From contig JAEWFA010000037.1 of assembly GCA_023389055.1 (NCBI GenBank), positions 1-64,000 of the forward strand: a stretch of DNA of 64,000 nucleotides, written 5' to 3'. This document shows positions 19,088 to 27,410 of the stretch, piece by piece. Under the pieces are notes generated by a model, which was not told the DNA's origin, searched no databases, and saw only the letters and a program-made list of their open reading frames with translations. Both the position numbers and the translations under genes were made by a program. This stretch comes from Pseudomonadota bacterium (GTDB lineage Bacteria; Pseudomonadota; Gammaproteobacteria; Burkholderiales; Burkholderiaceae_E). How positions within the stretch are numbered: position 1 is the stretch's first letter; each line of letters begins with the position of its first letter.

Positions 19088-19768
19088 TCAGCTCAGGCCG
19101 AGCACGCGCCTGACGTACGCGCCGATGCCGTCCCATCCGCCCGTATAGCGGGCAACGCCCGGGTGCAGCGAGTGAAAGCAGCCGACCGAGGTGGGGACGC
19201 CGCCGATGGCCTCGGGCTCCCAACTGTATCCCAGCGGCTCGCCGGTTTTCGGGGCGACTTTGATCAGCGCCCAGCGCTTCTCGATGGGCGTGCCTTGGGC
19301 ATTGGTCGTGTTCCAGTCGCCGCTGAACGATGCGTCCTTGCCGATGGCATCGTTGCCGAAGCTCACGCGAGGAGTGCTCTTCGCCGAGGCGATCATCGGC
19401 CCGACGCCGGGACTGCCGGAATCGACGCGCCAGAAGGTACTGCGGTCGGTTCCGAGGACGTACTTGCCCTCGATGAGCGTGTCCTGCGGACCATTCGCGT
19501 CGAAATCGATCCGATGCAACTCGAGGATGTCCACCTGCGCGCGCACCCATTCATCGGCATCGGGGGATGTCGTGAGTTTCTCGGCCGCATCGGCCCGGGC
19601 GGCGTCGGCCGCGTCCATCGCCTTCTCGGTGCACAGCATAGAGGCGGCAAACGAAGAACCGGGACGCAACGTGAGCACCATTGGCGCCGCCGCGCCCAAG
19701 CGCAGCAGATTGCGGCGGCGGGCCTCGTGTTGTTGGCGGGCGGGAGTCGTCTCGTTCGGGGTATCCAT
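19088..19768 (-). CDS. Exported protein of unknown function with Tat-like signal, possible substrate of the cluster
   Basis: 226-residue protein I cannot assign to a family with known function. An Arg-rich stretch RRRNLLRLG at residues 17-25 followed by the hydrophobic AAAPMVLTLRPGSSFAAS suggests a Tat-type or Sec signal peptide ending near 41-42. A mature domain rich in Asp, Trp and Gly follows. The chain ends in VLGLS, a C-terminal serine. The ATG at 19768 is chosen because GAGG lies six bases upstream; the ATG six bases earlier overlaps that site. It is the first gene of the four-gene unit with the PqqD-like, kinase and nucleotidyltransferase genes. Confidence 0.75.
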   Translation of the reverse strand: MDTPNETTPARQQHEARRRNLLRLGAAAPMVLTLRPGSSFAASMLCTEKAMDAADAARADAAEKLTTSPDADEWVRAQVDILELHRIDFDANGPQDTLIEGKYVLGTDRSTFWRVDSGSPGVGPMIASAKSTPRVSFGNDAIGKDASFSGDWNTTNAQGTPIEKRWALIKVAPKTGEPLGYSWEPEAIGGVPTSVGCFHSLHPGVARYTGGWDGIGAYVRRVLGLS

Positions 19769-20005
19769 TGGCATGCCTCGGGTTTCACGAAGAACGTTCC
19801 CTTCGGGCACTTTCGGCGATGCGCAATCCCGCTCAAAGGAACTAACGCACGAACCTCGCCCCGCCCGTCTCGAAAGGAAACACAGCCTGCAGTTCAATGT
19901 AGCAAGCTTCGTGCCTCAGGGTCGCAATTGATTGATTTCAAATGCATCGTCAAGAAATACCGGTCCGGCGGCCGGTTTTTGTCAAGTCTACCGACACCGA
20001 ATGTT

Positions 20006-21184
20006 TCAGCCGCGTTGCTCGAGCGCTTCGACCGCCGGAAGCGTCCGCCCTTCCAAAAACTCCAGGAATGCGCCGCCCCCGGTCGAGATGTAGTCGATGC
20101 GTCCGGCAACGCCGAATCGGGATATCGCGGCCACCGTGTCCCCCCCACCGGCAACCGAATACGCGGCGGAGCCCGCGACCGCCTCAGCCAGCGCGCGCGT
20201 ACCGTGCGCGAACGCATCGAACTCGAAGACGCCCACCGGGCCGTTCCAGACGATGGTGCCGGCCTGCTCCAGCAGCGCCGCGAGCGACGCGGCGGTGCGC
20301 GGGCCGATGTCGAGAATCAGGTCGTCGTCGGCCACCTGCTCGGCCGTCTTCGTTTGCGCTTCGGCCGTCGCGGAGAACGCCTTCGCGCAGACGACGTCGA
20401 CCGGGATCGGCACGGCAGCTCCGCGCGCCGACATCGCGTCGAGCACCGCGCGCGCCTCGCTTGTCATCTCGCGCTCGGCGAGCGAGCGCCCGATCGGCCG
20501 TCCGGCGGCGAGCAGGAAGGTGTTCGCGATGCCGCCGCCGACGATCAACTGGTCGACCTTAGCGGCAAGCGACTTCAGGATCGACAGTTTGGTCGACACC
20601 TTGGAGCCGCCGACGATCGCCACCAGCGGCCGCCGCGGCGAGCCGAGCGCCCGGCCCAACGCGTCGAGCTCCGCCGCCATCAGCGGCCCGGCGCACGCCA
20701 CCGCAGCGGCGAGCGCCAGCGCATGCGTCGTCGCCTCGGCGCGATGCGCGGTGCCGAACGCATCGTTCACGTAGACGTCGCAAAGCCGGGCCATCCGGGC
20801 GGCGAGCGCCGGATCGTCGCTCTTCTCGCCGACGTTGCAGCGACAGTTCTCCAGCAGCACGACCTCACCCGGGCGCAGGTCGAAGCCGCCGTCGACCCAG
20901 TCGGGCACGAGACGCACCTCGCGTCCGAGCAGCTGCCCGATGCGCGCGGCCACCGGCGCGAGCGAATCCTCCGGGCGCACCACCCCTTCGGTGGGCCGAC
21001 CGAGATGCGACGTGACCATGACGGCAGCGCCCTCGGCCAGGCAGTGCTCGATCGCCGGCAGCGACGCGCGGATGCGCGTGTCGTCGGTGATCCGCAGGGC
21101 GTCGTCCTGCGGAACGTTGAGGTCCGCGCGGATGAAGACACGCTTGCCGGCGACGTCGACTTCGTTCAGGCGACGGAAATGCAT
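20006..21184 (-). CDS. pgk: Phosphoglycerate kinase
   Basis: 392-residue enzyme of glycolysis and the Calvin cycle. RADLNVPQ near residues 20-27, TSHLGRP near 58-64, the central GGSKVSTKL and the C-terminal nucleotide site with GGGDTVAAI and STGGGAFLEFLEG are all as expected. The ATG at 21184 has GGAGG upstream and gives the usual length; an ATG nine codons earlier has no ribosome site. It is downstream of gap and tkt on the same strand, with a small gene between. Confidence 0.96.
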   Translation of the reverse strand: MHFRRLNEVDVAGKRVFIRADLNVPQDDALRITDDTRIRASLPAIEHCLAEGAAVMVTSHLGRPTEGVVRPEDSLAPVAARIGQLLGREVRLVPDWVDGGFDLRPGEVVLLENCRCNVGEKSDDPALAARMARLCDVYVNDAFGTAHRAEATTHALALAAAVACAGPLMAAELDALGRALGSPRRPLVAIVGGSKVSTKLSILKSLAAKVDQLIVGGGIANTFLLAAGRPIGRSLAEREMTSEARAVLDAMSARGAAVPIPVDVVCAKAFSATAEAQTKTAEQVADDDLILDIGPRTAASLAALLEQAGTIVWNGPVGVFEFDAFAHGTRALAEAVAGSAAYSVAGGGDTVAAISRFGVAGRIDYISTGGGAFLEFLEGRTLPAVEALEQRG

Positions 21185-21259
21185 CGGATCGAACCCTCCA
21201 GGGATTGGCACCGCAGCCCCATGTAGCAGCTCGCGCAGCGCGCGAGCGGCGCAGCGGGC

Positions 21260-21580
21260 TCAGTGCGCCTCGTGCAGCTGCTGCTCGATCTCGTGGCGTT
21301 CGCCGTCGTCGAGCAGGTCGAGCGGGTTGGCGCCGTCGTTCATCAGCCAGTCTTCGAAGCGCCCGCGACGCCCGTCCGGCAGGCGCGCGGACACGAGATG
21401 ATCGAGCGTGGCGCTGTCGGCGAAGAAGACGAGCTCGACGCCGCCCGCATCGATCGTGCACTCGCCGACGGCGATCTGCACCCACGGCCGGCGCGCGTCG
21501 CGCAGTCGCATCGGACGCTTGCCGACGACGATCTCTCGCAGCAGCGCCACCGTTTCGGCGGCGTCGAGCCGTTCGGTCAC
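21260..21580 (-). CDS. Small conserved-looking protein of unknown function between gap and pgk
   Basis: 106-residue soluble, acidic-tailed protein that I do not recognise. It is predicted to be mixed alpha/beta, with no signal peptide or membrane segment and no cysteine pair. The GTG start at 21580 has GAGG seven bases upstream that overlaps the gap stop codon, so translation is probably coupled to gap. The C-terminal helix reads LLDDGERHEIEQQL. Its position inside the glycolytic block suggests steady co-expression rather than a dedicated regulatory role. Confidence 0.7.
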   Translation of the reverse strand: MTERLDAAETVALLREIVVGKRPMRLRDARRPWVQIAVGECTIDAGGVELVFFADSATLDHLVSARLPDGRRGRFEDWLMNDGANPLDLLDDGERHEIEQQLHEAH

Positions 21581-21589
21581 CGGCCGGCC

Positions 21590-22600
21590 TCAGCGCGCGT
21601 TCATCCACGCAACCGTGACGTCGAGCATGCGGTTGGAGAAGCCCCACTCGTTGTCGTACCAGCTGTTCGCCTTCACGAGGCGGCCGGACACTTTCGTCAG
21701 CGTGGAATCGAAGATGCTCGACGCCGGGTTGTGGTTGAAGTCGACGGAGACGAGTTGGGCATCGTTGTACGCGATGACGTCCTTCAGCTTGCCTTGTGCG
21801 GCTTCGCGCATCGCGGAGTTCACTTCCTCCACCGACGTTTCGCGCGACGCAATGAACGAGAGGTCGACGATCGACACGTTGATCGTCGGCACGCGCATCG
21901 CATATCCGTCGAGCCGGCCGTTCAGCTCCGGCAGCACGAGCCCCACCGCCGATGCGGCGCCGGTCTTCGTCGGGATCATCGACATCGTCGCCGAGCGCGC
22001 GCGTCGCAGGTCGGTGTGATAGACGTCGGTGAGGACCTGGTCGTTCGTATAGGCGTGGATCGTCGTCATCAGCCCGGTCTCGATGCCGATGCGCTCGTGC
22101 AGCACCTTCGCCATCGGCGCCAGGCAGTTCGTCGTGCACGAGGCATTCGAGATCACGGTCTGGTTCGCCCGCAGCACCTCGTGGTTCACGCCGTAGACGA
22201 CGGTTGCGTCGACGTCCTTTCCGCCCGGAGCCGAGATGATCACCTTCTTCGCGCCGCCCTTCAGGTGCGCGGAAGCCTTTTCCTTGCTCGTGAAGAATCC
22301 CGTGCACTCGAGGACGACGTCGACGCCGAGCTCGCCCCACGGCAGCTGCGCGGGATCGCGCTGCGACAGCACGCGGATGCGGTCGCCGTTCACGACGATG
22401 TTCTCGCCCTCGACCGACACCGTGCCGGGGAACTTGCCGTGCGCGGTGTCGTACTGGGTGAGATGCGCGTTGATCTTCGCGTCGCCGAGATCGTTGATCG
22501 CGACGATCTCGATCGGATGCTTCTTGCCGTCTTCATAGTGCGCGCGAAGGATGTTGCGCCCGATGCGGCCATAGCCGTTGATCGCGATGCGGATGGTCAT
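21590..22600 (-). CDS. gap: Glyceraldehyde-3-phosphate dehydrogenase, type I
   Basis: 336-residue homotetrameric enzyme oxidising glyceraldehyde-3-phosphate. The Rossmann start INGYGRIGRNILRA, the cofactor-selecting Asp in AINDLGD (residue 37, favouring NAD) and the active-site SNASCTTNC with Cys155 are all seen, with NSWYDNEWGFSNRM at the C-terminus. AGGGG lies eight bases before the ATG. It follows tkt by 64 bp. Confidence 0.97.
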   Translation of the reverse strand: MTIRIAINGYGRIGRNILRAHYEDGKKHPIEIVAINDLGDAKINAHLTQYDTAHGKFPGTVSVEGENIVVNGDRIRVLSQRDPAQLPWGELGVDVVLECTGFFTSKEKASAHLKGGAKKVIISAPGGKDVDATVVYGVNHEVLRANQTVISNASCTTNCLAPMAKVLHERIGIETGLMTTIHAYTNDQVLTDVYHTDLRRARSATMSMIPTKTGAASAVGLVLPELNGRLDGYAMRVPTINVSIVDLSFIASRETSVEEVNSAMREAAQGKLKDVIAYNDAQLVSVDFNHNPASSIFDSTLTKVSGRLVKANSWYDNEWGFSNRMLDVTVAWMNAR

Positions 22601-22664
22601 GACGAATTCCCCTGCAGTGATGAAACCGGATGGGGCGCGACGCGCGACGGGCGCGACGCGGGAA

Positions 22665-24785
22665 TCAGGCGGGCACGCGCCGCTTCAGGACGCGACGCAC
22701 GGTGTCCACGACGTTTTCGGGGGTGAAGCCGAAGTGGCGAAACAGCTCCGGCGCCGGCGCCGACTCGCCGAAGGTGCCGATCGAGACGACCTCCGTGCAG
22801 CCGTATTTCCACCAGCCATCGCCCACGCCCGCTTCGATGGCCACCCGCGGCACGTCGCCGCCGAGCACGCGGCTGCGGTAGGCCTCGTCCTGGCGATCGA
22901 AGACGTCGGCGCAAGGCATCGAGACGATGCGAACGTCGATGCCTTCCGCGGCGAGCCGATCGCGCGCCTGCAGCGCAAGCGACACCTCGGAGCCGGTGGC
23001 GACCAGAGTGGCAGCGGGATCGGCCGCATCGCGCAGCACGTAGCCGCCACGCAGGATGGCGTCCACCTGCGCACGAGAACGCGAGACGAAGGGCAATGCC
23101 TGCCGCGAGAACAGCAGCGCCGCCGGTCCGTCGTCGCGCGCGATCGCCGCCGCCCATGCACTGGCCGATTCGACCGCGTCGCACGGACGCCAGACGTCGA
23201 GCCGCGGAATCAGGCGCAACGACGCAACGTGCTCGATCGGCTGGTGCGTCGGGCCGTCTTCGCCCAGGCCGATCGAGTCGTGCGTGAAGACGAAGATCAC
23301 CCGCTGCTTCATCAGCGCCGCCATGCGCAGCGCGTTGCGCGAATAGTCGGAGAAGGTGAGGAAGGTGCCGCCGTACGGGATGAACCCGCCGTGCAGCGCG
23401 ATCCCGTTCAGGATCGCGCTCATGCCGAACTCGCGCACGCCGAAATTGATGTGCCGCCCGGCGACGAAGCCGTTGACCGTGCGCAGCGCGCCCGCGCCCT
23501 GGAAGTCGGTGAGGTTGCTGCCGGTGAGGTCGGCCGAGCCGCCGATCAATTCGGGCAGCGCCTCGCCGAAATGGTTCAGCGCATTCTGTGAAGCCTTGCG
23601 CGTGGCGATCGAGCCGCCCTTCTCCACGGCCTCGTCGATCGCTGCATCGAAGGCATCGTCGTACGCGGCCGGCAGCCGCCCCGCGACCCGGCGCTCGAAC
23701 TCCTGTGCATCGGCCGGATGCGCGGCACGATAGCGTTCGAAGCGCTCGCTCCACTCGGCCTGCGCGCCCGCGCCGCGCGACCGGGCGTCCCACGCCTGGC
23801 GCACCGAATCGGGCAACTCGAAAGGCGCACTCGTCCACCCCAGCGCGGTGCGCGTTGCGGCAACTTCGTCGGCGCCGAGCGGCTCGCCGTGCGCCTTCGC
23901 CGAGCCGACGCGCGCCGGCGAGCCGCGGCCGATCTGCGTGCGGCACTGGATCAGCGTGGGTGCGAAGATGCCGTCACGGCCGTTCGCGCCCCACTCGCGC
24001 GCCAGCGCGATCGCCGCTTCGAGCGCATCGACGTCGTGGCCATCGACGTCGGGAATCACATGCCAGCCGTAGGCTTCGAAACGCTGCGCGGTGTCGTCGG
24101 TGAACCAGTTTCGAACGGGTCCGTCGATCGAGATGCCGTTGTCGTCGTAGAACACGACGAGCTTCGACAACTTCAACGTGCCGGCCAGCGAGCACGCCTC
24201 GTGCGAGATGCCTTCCATCAGGCAGCCGTCGCCGACGAAGACCCACGTGAAGTGGTCGACGATGGAGAGTCCTTCGCGGTTGAAGCGATGGGCCATCAGC
24301 CGCTCGGCGAGCGCCATGCCGACGGCGTTCGCCAGGCCCTGCCCGAGGGGACCGGTGGTGGTTTCGACACCGGCGGTGAGCCCGTGCTCGGGATGCCCCG
24401 GCGTGCGGGAATGCAATTGCCGGAAGCGCCGCAGCTCGTCGATCGGCAGGTCGTAACCAGTGAGATGCAGCAGCGCGTACAGCAGCATCGATCCGTGGCC
24501 GTTGGACAGCACGAAGCGGTCGCGATCGGGCCACGACGGATCGGCAGGATTGTGTTTCAGCGCCCGGCCCCAGAGCGCCACGGCGATTTCGGCCATGCCC
24601 ATCGGCATGCCTGGATGACCCGAGTTCGCCTGCTGCACCGCATCCATCGCGAGGGCGCGAATCGCGTCGGCCATCGCCCTGCGCTGTTCGGGATTCGTGA
24701 CGCCGCCTCGTGCACCGCCGTCGGCGCCGGGCGCCCCCGGAAGTGGTGTAACCGGTTGCGTGGCGCTTTCCGTGGAGGGGTCCAT
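22665..24785 (-). CDS. tkt: Transketolase
   Basis: 706-residue thiamine-diphosphate enzyme of the pentose phosphate and Calvin cycles. The N-terminal NSGHPGMPMGMAEIA, the ThDP/Mg motif beginning GDGCLMEGISHEA, the catalytic Glu region VREFGMSAI and FTHDSIGLGEDGPTHQP are all present. The ATG at 24785 is preferred because AGGA lies nine bases ahead; ATG 24824 would add 13 residues but has no ribosome site. Either start leaves a Pro/Gly-rich N-terminal tail of about 28-40 residues that typical transketolases lack. Confidence 0.95.
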   Translation of the reverse strand: MDPSTESATQPVTPLPGAPGADGGARGGVTNPEQRRAMADAIRALAMDAVQQANSGHPGMPMGMAEIAVALWGRALKHNPADPSWPDRDRFVLSNGHGSMLLYALLHLTGYDLPIDELRRFRQLHSRTPGHPEHGLTAGVETTTGPLGQGLANAVGMALAERLMAHRFNREGLSIVDHFTWVFVGDGCLMEGISHEACSLAGTLKLSKLVVFYDDNGISIDGPVRNWFTDDTAQRFEAYGWHVIPDVDGHDVDALEAAIALAREWGANGRDGIFAPTLIQCRTQIGRGSPARVGSAKAHGEPLGADEVAATRTALGWTSAPFELPDSVRQAWDARSRGAGAQAEWSERFERYRAAHPADAQEFERRVAGRLPAAYDDAFDAAIDEAVEKGGSIATRKASQNALNHFGEALPELIGGSADLTGSNLTDFQGAGALRTVNGFVAGRHINFGVREFGMSAILNGIALHGGFIPYGGTFLTFSDYSRNALRMAALMKQRVIFVFTHDSIGLGEDGPTHQPIEHVASLRLIPRLDVWRPCDAVESASAWAAAIARDDGPAALLFSRQALPFVSRSRAQVDAILRGGYVLRDAADPAATLVATGSEVSLALQARDRLAAEGIDVRIVSMPCADVFDRQDEAYRSRVLGGDVPRVAIEAGVGDGWWKYGCTEVVSIGTFGESAPAPELFRHFGFTPENVVDTVRRVLKRRVPA

Positions 24786-24972
24786 CGACGGTGATCCTGA
24801 GAGCGAAGTCGGTGCAGCCGTCATTCTAACAAACGGGGGCGCATCCTACTGGCGCGCTCGACACAAACTCCTATATAATCAAAGGCTTTTCTCGCCGGCT
24901 GCGGCCATTTCCGTCCAATCGGGCGGTCGGACCGGCGACATTTCCACTGATCTGGATCCCCGAGGAAATACC

Positions 24973-25032
24973 GTGGGGATACTCAGGGACTGGCCGAACG
25001 GCGACGTTCGGCTTCCCGGCATCGCAACCTGA
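24973..25032 (+). CDS. Possible 19-residue leader peptide upstream of speDE
   Basis: A GTG at 24973 is preceded by GAGGA six bases upstream and opens a frame of 19 codons (GILRDWPNGDVRLPGIAT after the initiator) ending in TGA at 25030. A stem of seven pairs (GCCGAAC/GTTCGGC) lies within the frame. Upstream open frames control polyamine genes in several organisms, so a regulatory role is possible. There is no protein-level evidence, and chance occurrence cannot be excluded. Confidence 0.3.
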   Translation: MGILRDWPNGDVRLPGIAT

Positions 25033-25150
25033 ACGACGCGGCGCCGGGGCCCGGGAAGCATCGCGCAGCCCTTCGCGCGAAGCGTTCCCGGAGCGTCCCG
25101 GAAGCGCTGGCGCTGCGGAGCACCCGTCCGCAGCGGCCGCCTCGACAACC

Positions 25151-25212
25151 GCGTGACGCAACGGCGTGACGCAAATGCCTGACGCACCTGCCTAACGCAC
25201 TCAGGCAGACGC
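25151..25212. repeat. Imperfect 12-14 base tandem repeats upstream of speDE
   Basis: Five consecutive variants of GCSTGACGCA: GCGTGACGCAAC, GGCGTGACGCAAAT, GCCTGACGCACCT, GCCTAACGCACTC and a degenerate AGGCAGACGC. Spacing is 12-14 bases, so copies do not fall on one DNA face. They end about 65 bases before the speDE start. Confidence 0.65.
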
Positions 25213-25276
25213 GGTCGTCGATGCATCCGGCGCGTCCGGGGGTCTTGGGGTCTTCACCCTCTTCGGAGGGACTGGG

Positions 25277-26596
25277 TTGGACGAAATGCAGGGACTGCAC
25301 CTCACTGCCGATCTTTACGGCTGCCGTTGCGACGCGTCGTTGCTCACCGATGCCGAAAGGCTGGCCGAACTGTGCCGCGCGGCGGTGCGCAGCGCCGAAC
25401 TCACGCTGGTCGACGAGAAATTCTTCACCTTCCCCGACTACCAGGGTGAGCCGGGCGGCGTCACCGGCGCCGTCCTGCTCGCCGAGTCGCACGTCGCCGT
25501 ACACACGTGGCCCGAGCGGGCGGGCGTCACGCTGGACGTCTACGTCTGCAACTTCTCGACCGACAACTCGTCGAAGGCCGAGCAACTGCTCGAAGACCTC
25601 ATCGTCGCTTTCGCGCCGCGCCAGCAGAACACGAACCGGCTCCTGCGCGGCAGCGAAGACCCCGATTCGGCCGAGGGCGAGTTGCTGCTCGAGTGGCTGA
25701 ACGCCGACAGCGCCTTCGGCTTTCGCGCGGCGCGGCGCCTCGAGACCGTGCGTACGCCGTACCAGACGCTCGAGGTGTTCGACACCCCTCAGTGGGGCAA
25801 GCTCTTTCGCCTCGACGGCTGCTACATGACCTCGGAGCGCGACGAGTTCTTCTATCACGAGGCCATCACGCACACTGCCGCGCTCGCGCACCCAAATCCG
25901 GCGGGCGCGCTCGTGATCGGCGGCGGCGACGGCGGCTCCACCGAGGAGTTGCTCAAGCATCCGTCGATGCGGCGGGTCGTGATCGCCGAACTGGATGAGG
26001 AGGTCATCCGGGTCGCTCGCGAACACCTGGCCGCGGTCCATCGAGGAGCCTTCGACGATCCGCGCGTCGAACTGCGCATCGGCGACGGCTGGAAGACGGT
26101 GGAAGCGCTGGCGGAAGCCGATCGGCGCTTCGACCTCGTCGTCCTCGACCTCACCGATCCCGACACGCCGGCACACCGGTTGTACACGGCGGATTTCTTC
26201 CGGTTGCTGAAGCGGGTGATGAATCCGGGCGCGGCGGTCATGCTGCACGTCGGCTCGCCGCTGTATCGGCCCGATCTCGTCGGCCGGCTGTTGCGCGAAC
26301 TCGCCTCGGTGTTCGCCATCGTGCGCCCGCTGGGCCTGTACATCCCGCTGTACGGCGCGTACTGGGGACTGTGCTGCGCTTCCGACACGCTCGATCCGCG
26401 AGCGCTCGACTGCGCGACGGCCGAGCGCCGCCTCGCCGAGCGCGGCATCGACGATCTGCGCTACTACAACGGCGACACGCACCAGGGGCTGCTCGCGTTG
26501 CCCAACTTCTACCGCGAGCTGCTTCCCGGCAGGAACACCGCGAATGCCGGCGACGGGCACGGCGCCACCGTCGTCGAGCTGGCGCGCGCGTCCTGA
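25277..26596 (+). CDS. speDE: S-adenosylmethionine decarboxylase / spermidine synthase fusion
   Basis: 439-residue bifunctional polyamine enzyme. Residues 1-130 are a class 1B AdoMet decarboxylase: self-cleavage is expected between Glu70 and Ser71 in AESHVAVHTWPE to create the pyruvoyl group, and Cys91 sits in VYVCNFS. Residues about 145-430 are spermidine synthase, with MTSERDEFFYHEA near 184-196, GGGDGGS at 215-221 and the catalytic-Asp region DLTDPDTPAHRLYT. One chain thus makes decarboxylated AdoMet and uses it to aminopropylate putrescine. The TTG at 25277 is the start because GGAGG lies seven bases upstream; the ATG three codons later is too far from it. Confidence 0.93.
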   Translation: MDEMQGLHLTADLYGCRCDASLLTDAERLAELCRAAVRSAELTLVDEKFFTFPDYQGEPGGVTGAVLLAESHVAVHTWPERAGVTLDVYVCNFSTDNSSKAEQLLEDLIVAFAPRQQNTNRLLRGSEDPDSAEGELLLEWLNADSAFGFRAARRLETVRTPYQTLEVFDTPQWGKLFRLDGCYMTSERDEFFYHEAITHTAALAHPNPAGALVIGGGDGGSTEELLKHPSMRRVVIAELDEEVIRVAREHLAAVHRGAFDDPRVELRIGDGWKTVEALAEADRRFDLVVLDLTDPDTPAHRLYTADFFRLLKRVMNPGAAVMLHVGSPLYRPDLVGRLLRELASVFAIVRPLGLYIPLYGAYWGLCCASDTLDPRALDCATAERRLAERGIDDLRYYNGDTHQGLLALPNFYRELLPGRNTANAGDGHGATVVELARAS

Positions 26597-26632
26597 CGAG
26601 CGGCGCCCGGTTCTTTCGTCGCCCCGCCGATC

Positions 26633-27376
26633 GTGCGTCCGCGCGTGTTGATGACAGACGCCGGACGGCTCGGCGACGAGGCAACGATCCGACTCGATGC
26701 GCAGCGCTCGCATCATCTGGTGCGCGTGCTGCGGCTGCGATCGGGCGCGCCGCTCGAATGCTTCGACGGACAGGGACGCCGCTTCGAAGCCAGGCTCGAG
26801 ATCGCCGATGCGCGCGGCTGCAGGGTGCGCGTCGGCGCGCCCATCGCCTCCGACACCGAGAGTCCGCTGCGCGTCACGCTGCTGCAATGCGTCTCGAGCG
26901 GCGAGCGGATGGACTGGACCATCGAGAAGGCGGTCGAACTGGGCGTCACCGCGATCCGCCCGCTGTCGTCTGCCCGATCGCCCCAACGGCTCGATGCCGA
27001 TCGCGCTCGGCGCCGGCGCGAACACTGGCAGCGACTGATCGAAGCGGCTTGCATGCAGTGCGGGCGCGACGTCCTGCCGCGGCTTCATGAATTGCGGCCG
27101 CTCGAGCCGTGGCTCGCCGCCCGCGAGCGCCCGTCGGGGTCGATCTCGCTTGCACTGGCGCCCGGCGTCGCGCGGACTTTACGCGAGACGTCGATCGAAC
27201 CCGGACAGGAGATCGAGTTGCTCGTCGGACCGGAATCGGGGCTCACCGAACGCGAACTCGAGGCGGCACGCTCGGCGGGTTTCACTCCGGTGCGCCTGGG
27301 CCCGCGCACGCTTCGCACCGAAACGGCCGGCCTGGCTGCCCTCGCGGCTCTGCAAGCCCTCGCCGGCGACTTCTGA
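26633..27376 (+). CDS. rsmE: 16S rRNA (uracil-1498-N3)-methyltransferase
   Basis: 247-residue SPOUT-class methyltransferase modifying U1498 of 16S rRNA. An N-terminal PUA-like domain (residues 1-70, HHLVRVLRLRSGAPLECFDG) is followed by the knotted domain with QCVSSGERMDWTIEKAVELGV, the IEAACMQCGRDVLP helix (usual form: EQSGR) and the SAM site VGPESGLTERELE near 198-210 plus LGPRTLRTETA at the end. It starts with GTG 36 bp after speDE and is probably co-transcribed. Confidence 0.93.
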   Translation: MRPRVLMTDAGRLGDEATIRLDAQRSHHLVRVLRLRSGAPLECFDGQGRRFEARLEIADARGCRVRVGAPIASDTESPLRVTLLQCVSSGERMDWTIEKAVELGVTAIRPLSSARSPQRLDADRARRRREHWQRLIEAACMQCGRDVLPRLHELRPLEPWLAARERPSGSISLALAPGVARTLRETSIEPGQEIELLVGPESGLTERELEAARSAGFTPVRLGPRTLRTETAGLAALAALQALAGDF

Positions 27377-27410
27377 GCGGCACGGGAAGGTGCCTGCTGG
27401 ACGGCGCGCC

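Larger units (their letters stand above)
24825..25276 (+). promoter_or_regulatory. Long leader region upstream of the speD-speE fusion
   Basis: About 450 bases without a large gene. TATATAAT at 24872-24879 is a strong -10-like sequence readable on both strands, with no good -35 at the proper distance. A hairpin GCCGAAC/GTTCGGC lies at about 24992-25011, inside a possible 19-codon leader frame. Further GC-rich stems fill 25045-25130, and a set of about 13-base imperfect repeats occupies 25151-25212. If transcription starts near 24886 the leader is close to 390 nt, long enough for polyamine- or SAM-responsive control, but I recognise no known riboswitch. Confidence 0.45.

Noticed and set aside
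19074..19550. N-terminal extension of the PqqD-like gene
   Set aside because: It overlaps the exported-protein gene out of frame and has a shadow-type Arg/Gly composition.
25151..25212. CRISPR array
   Set aside because: Repeats are only 12-14 bases, imperfect and without spacers.
24826..25276. SAM or other known riboswitch in the speDE leader
   Set aside because: I looked for conserved riboswitch cores and found none that I can recognise; only generic GC stems.
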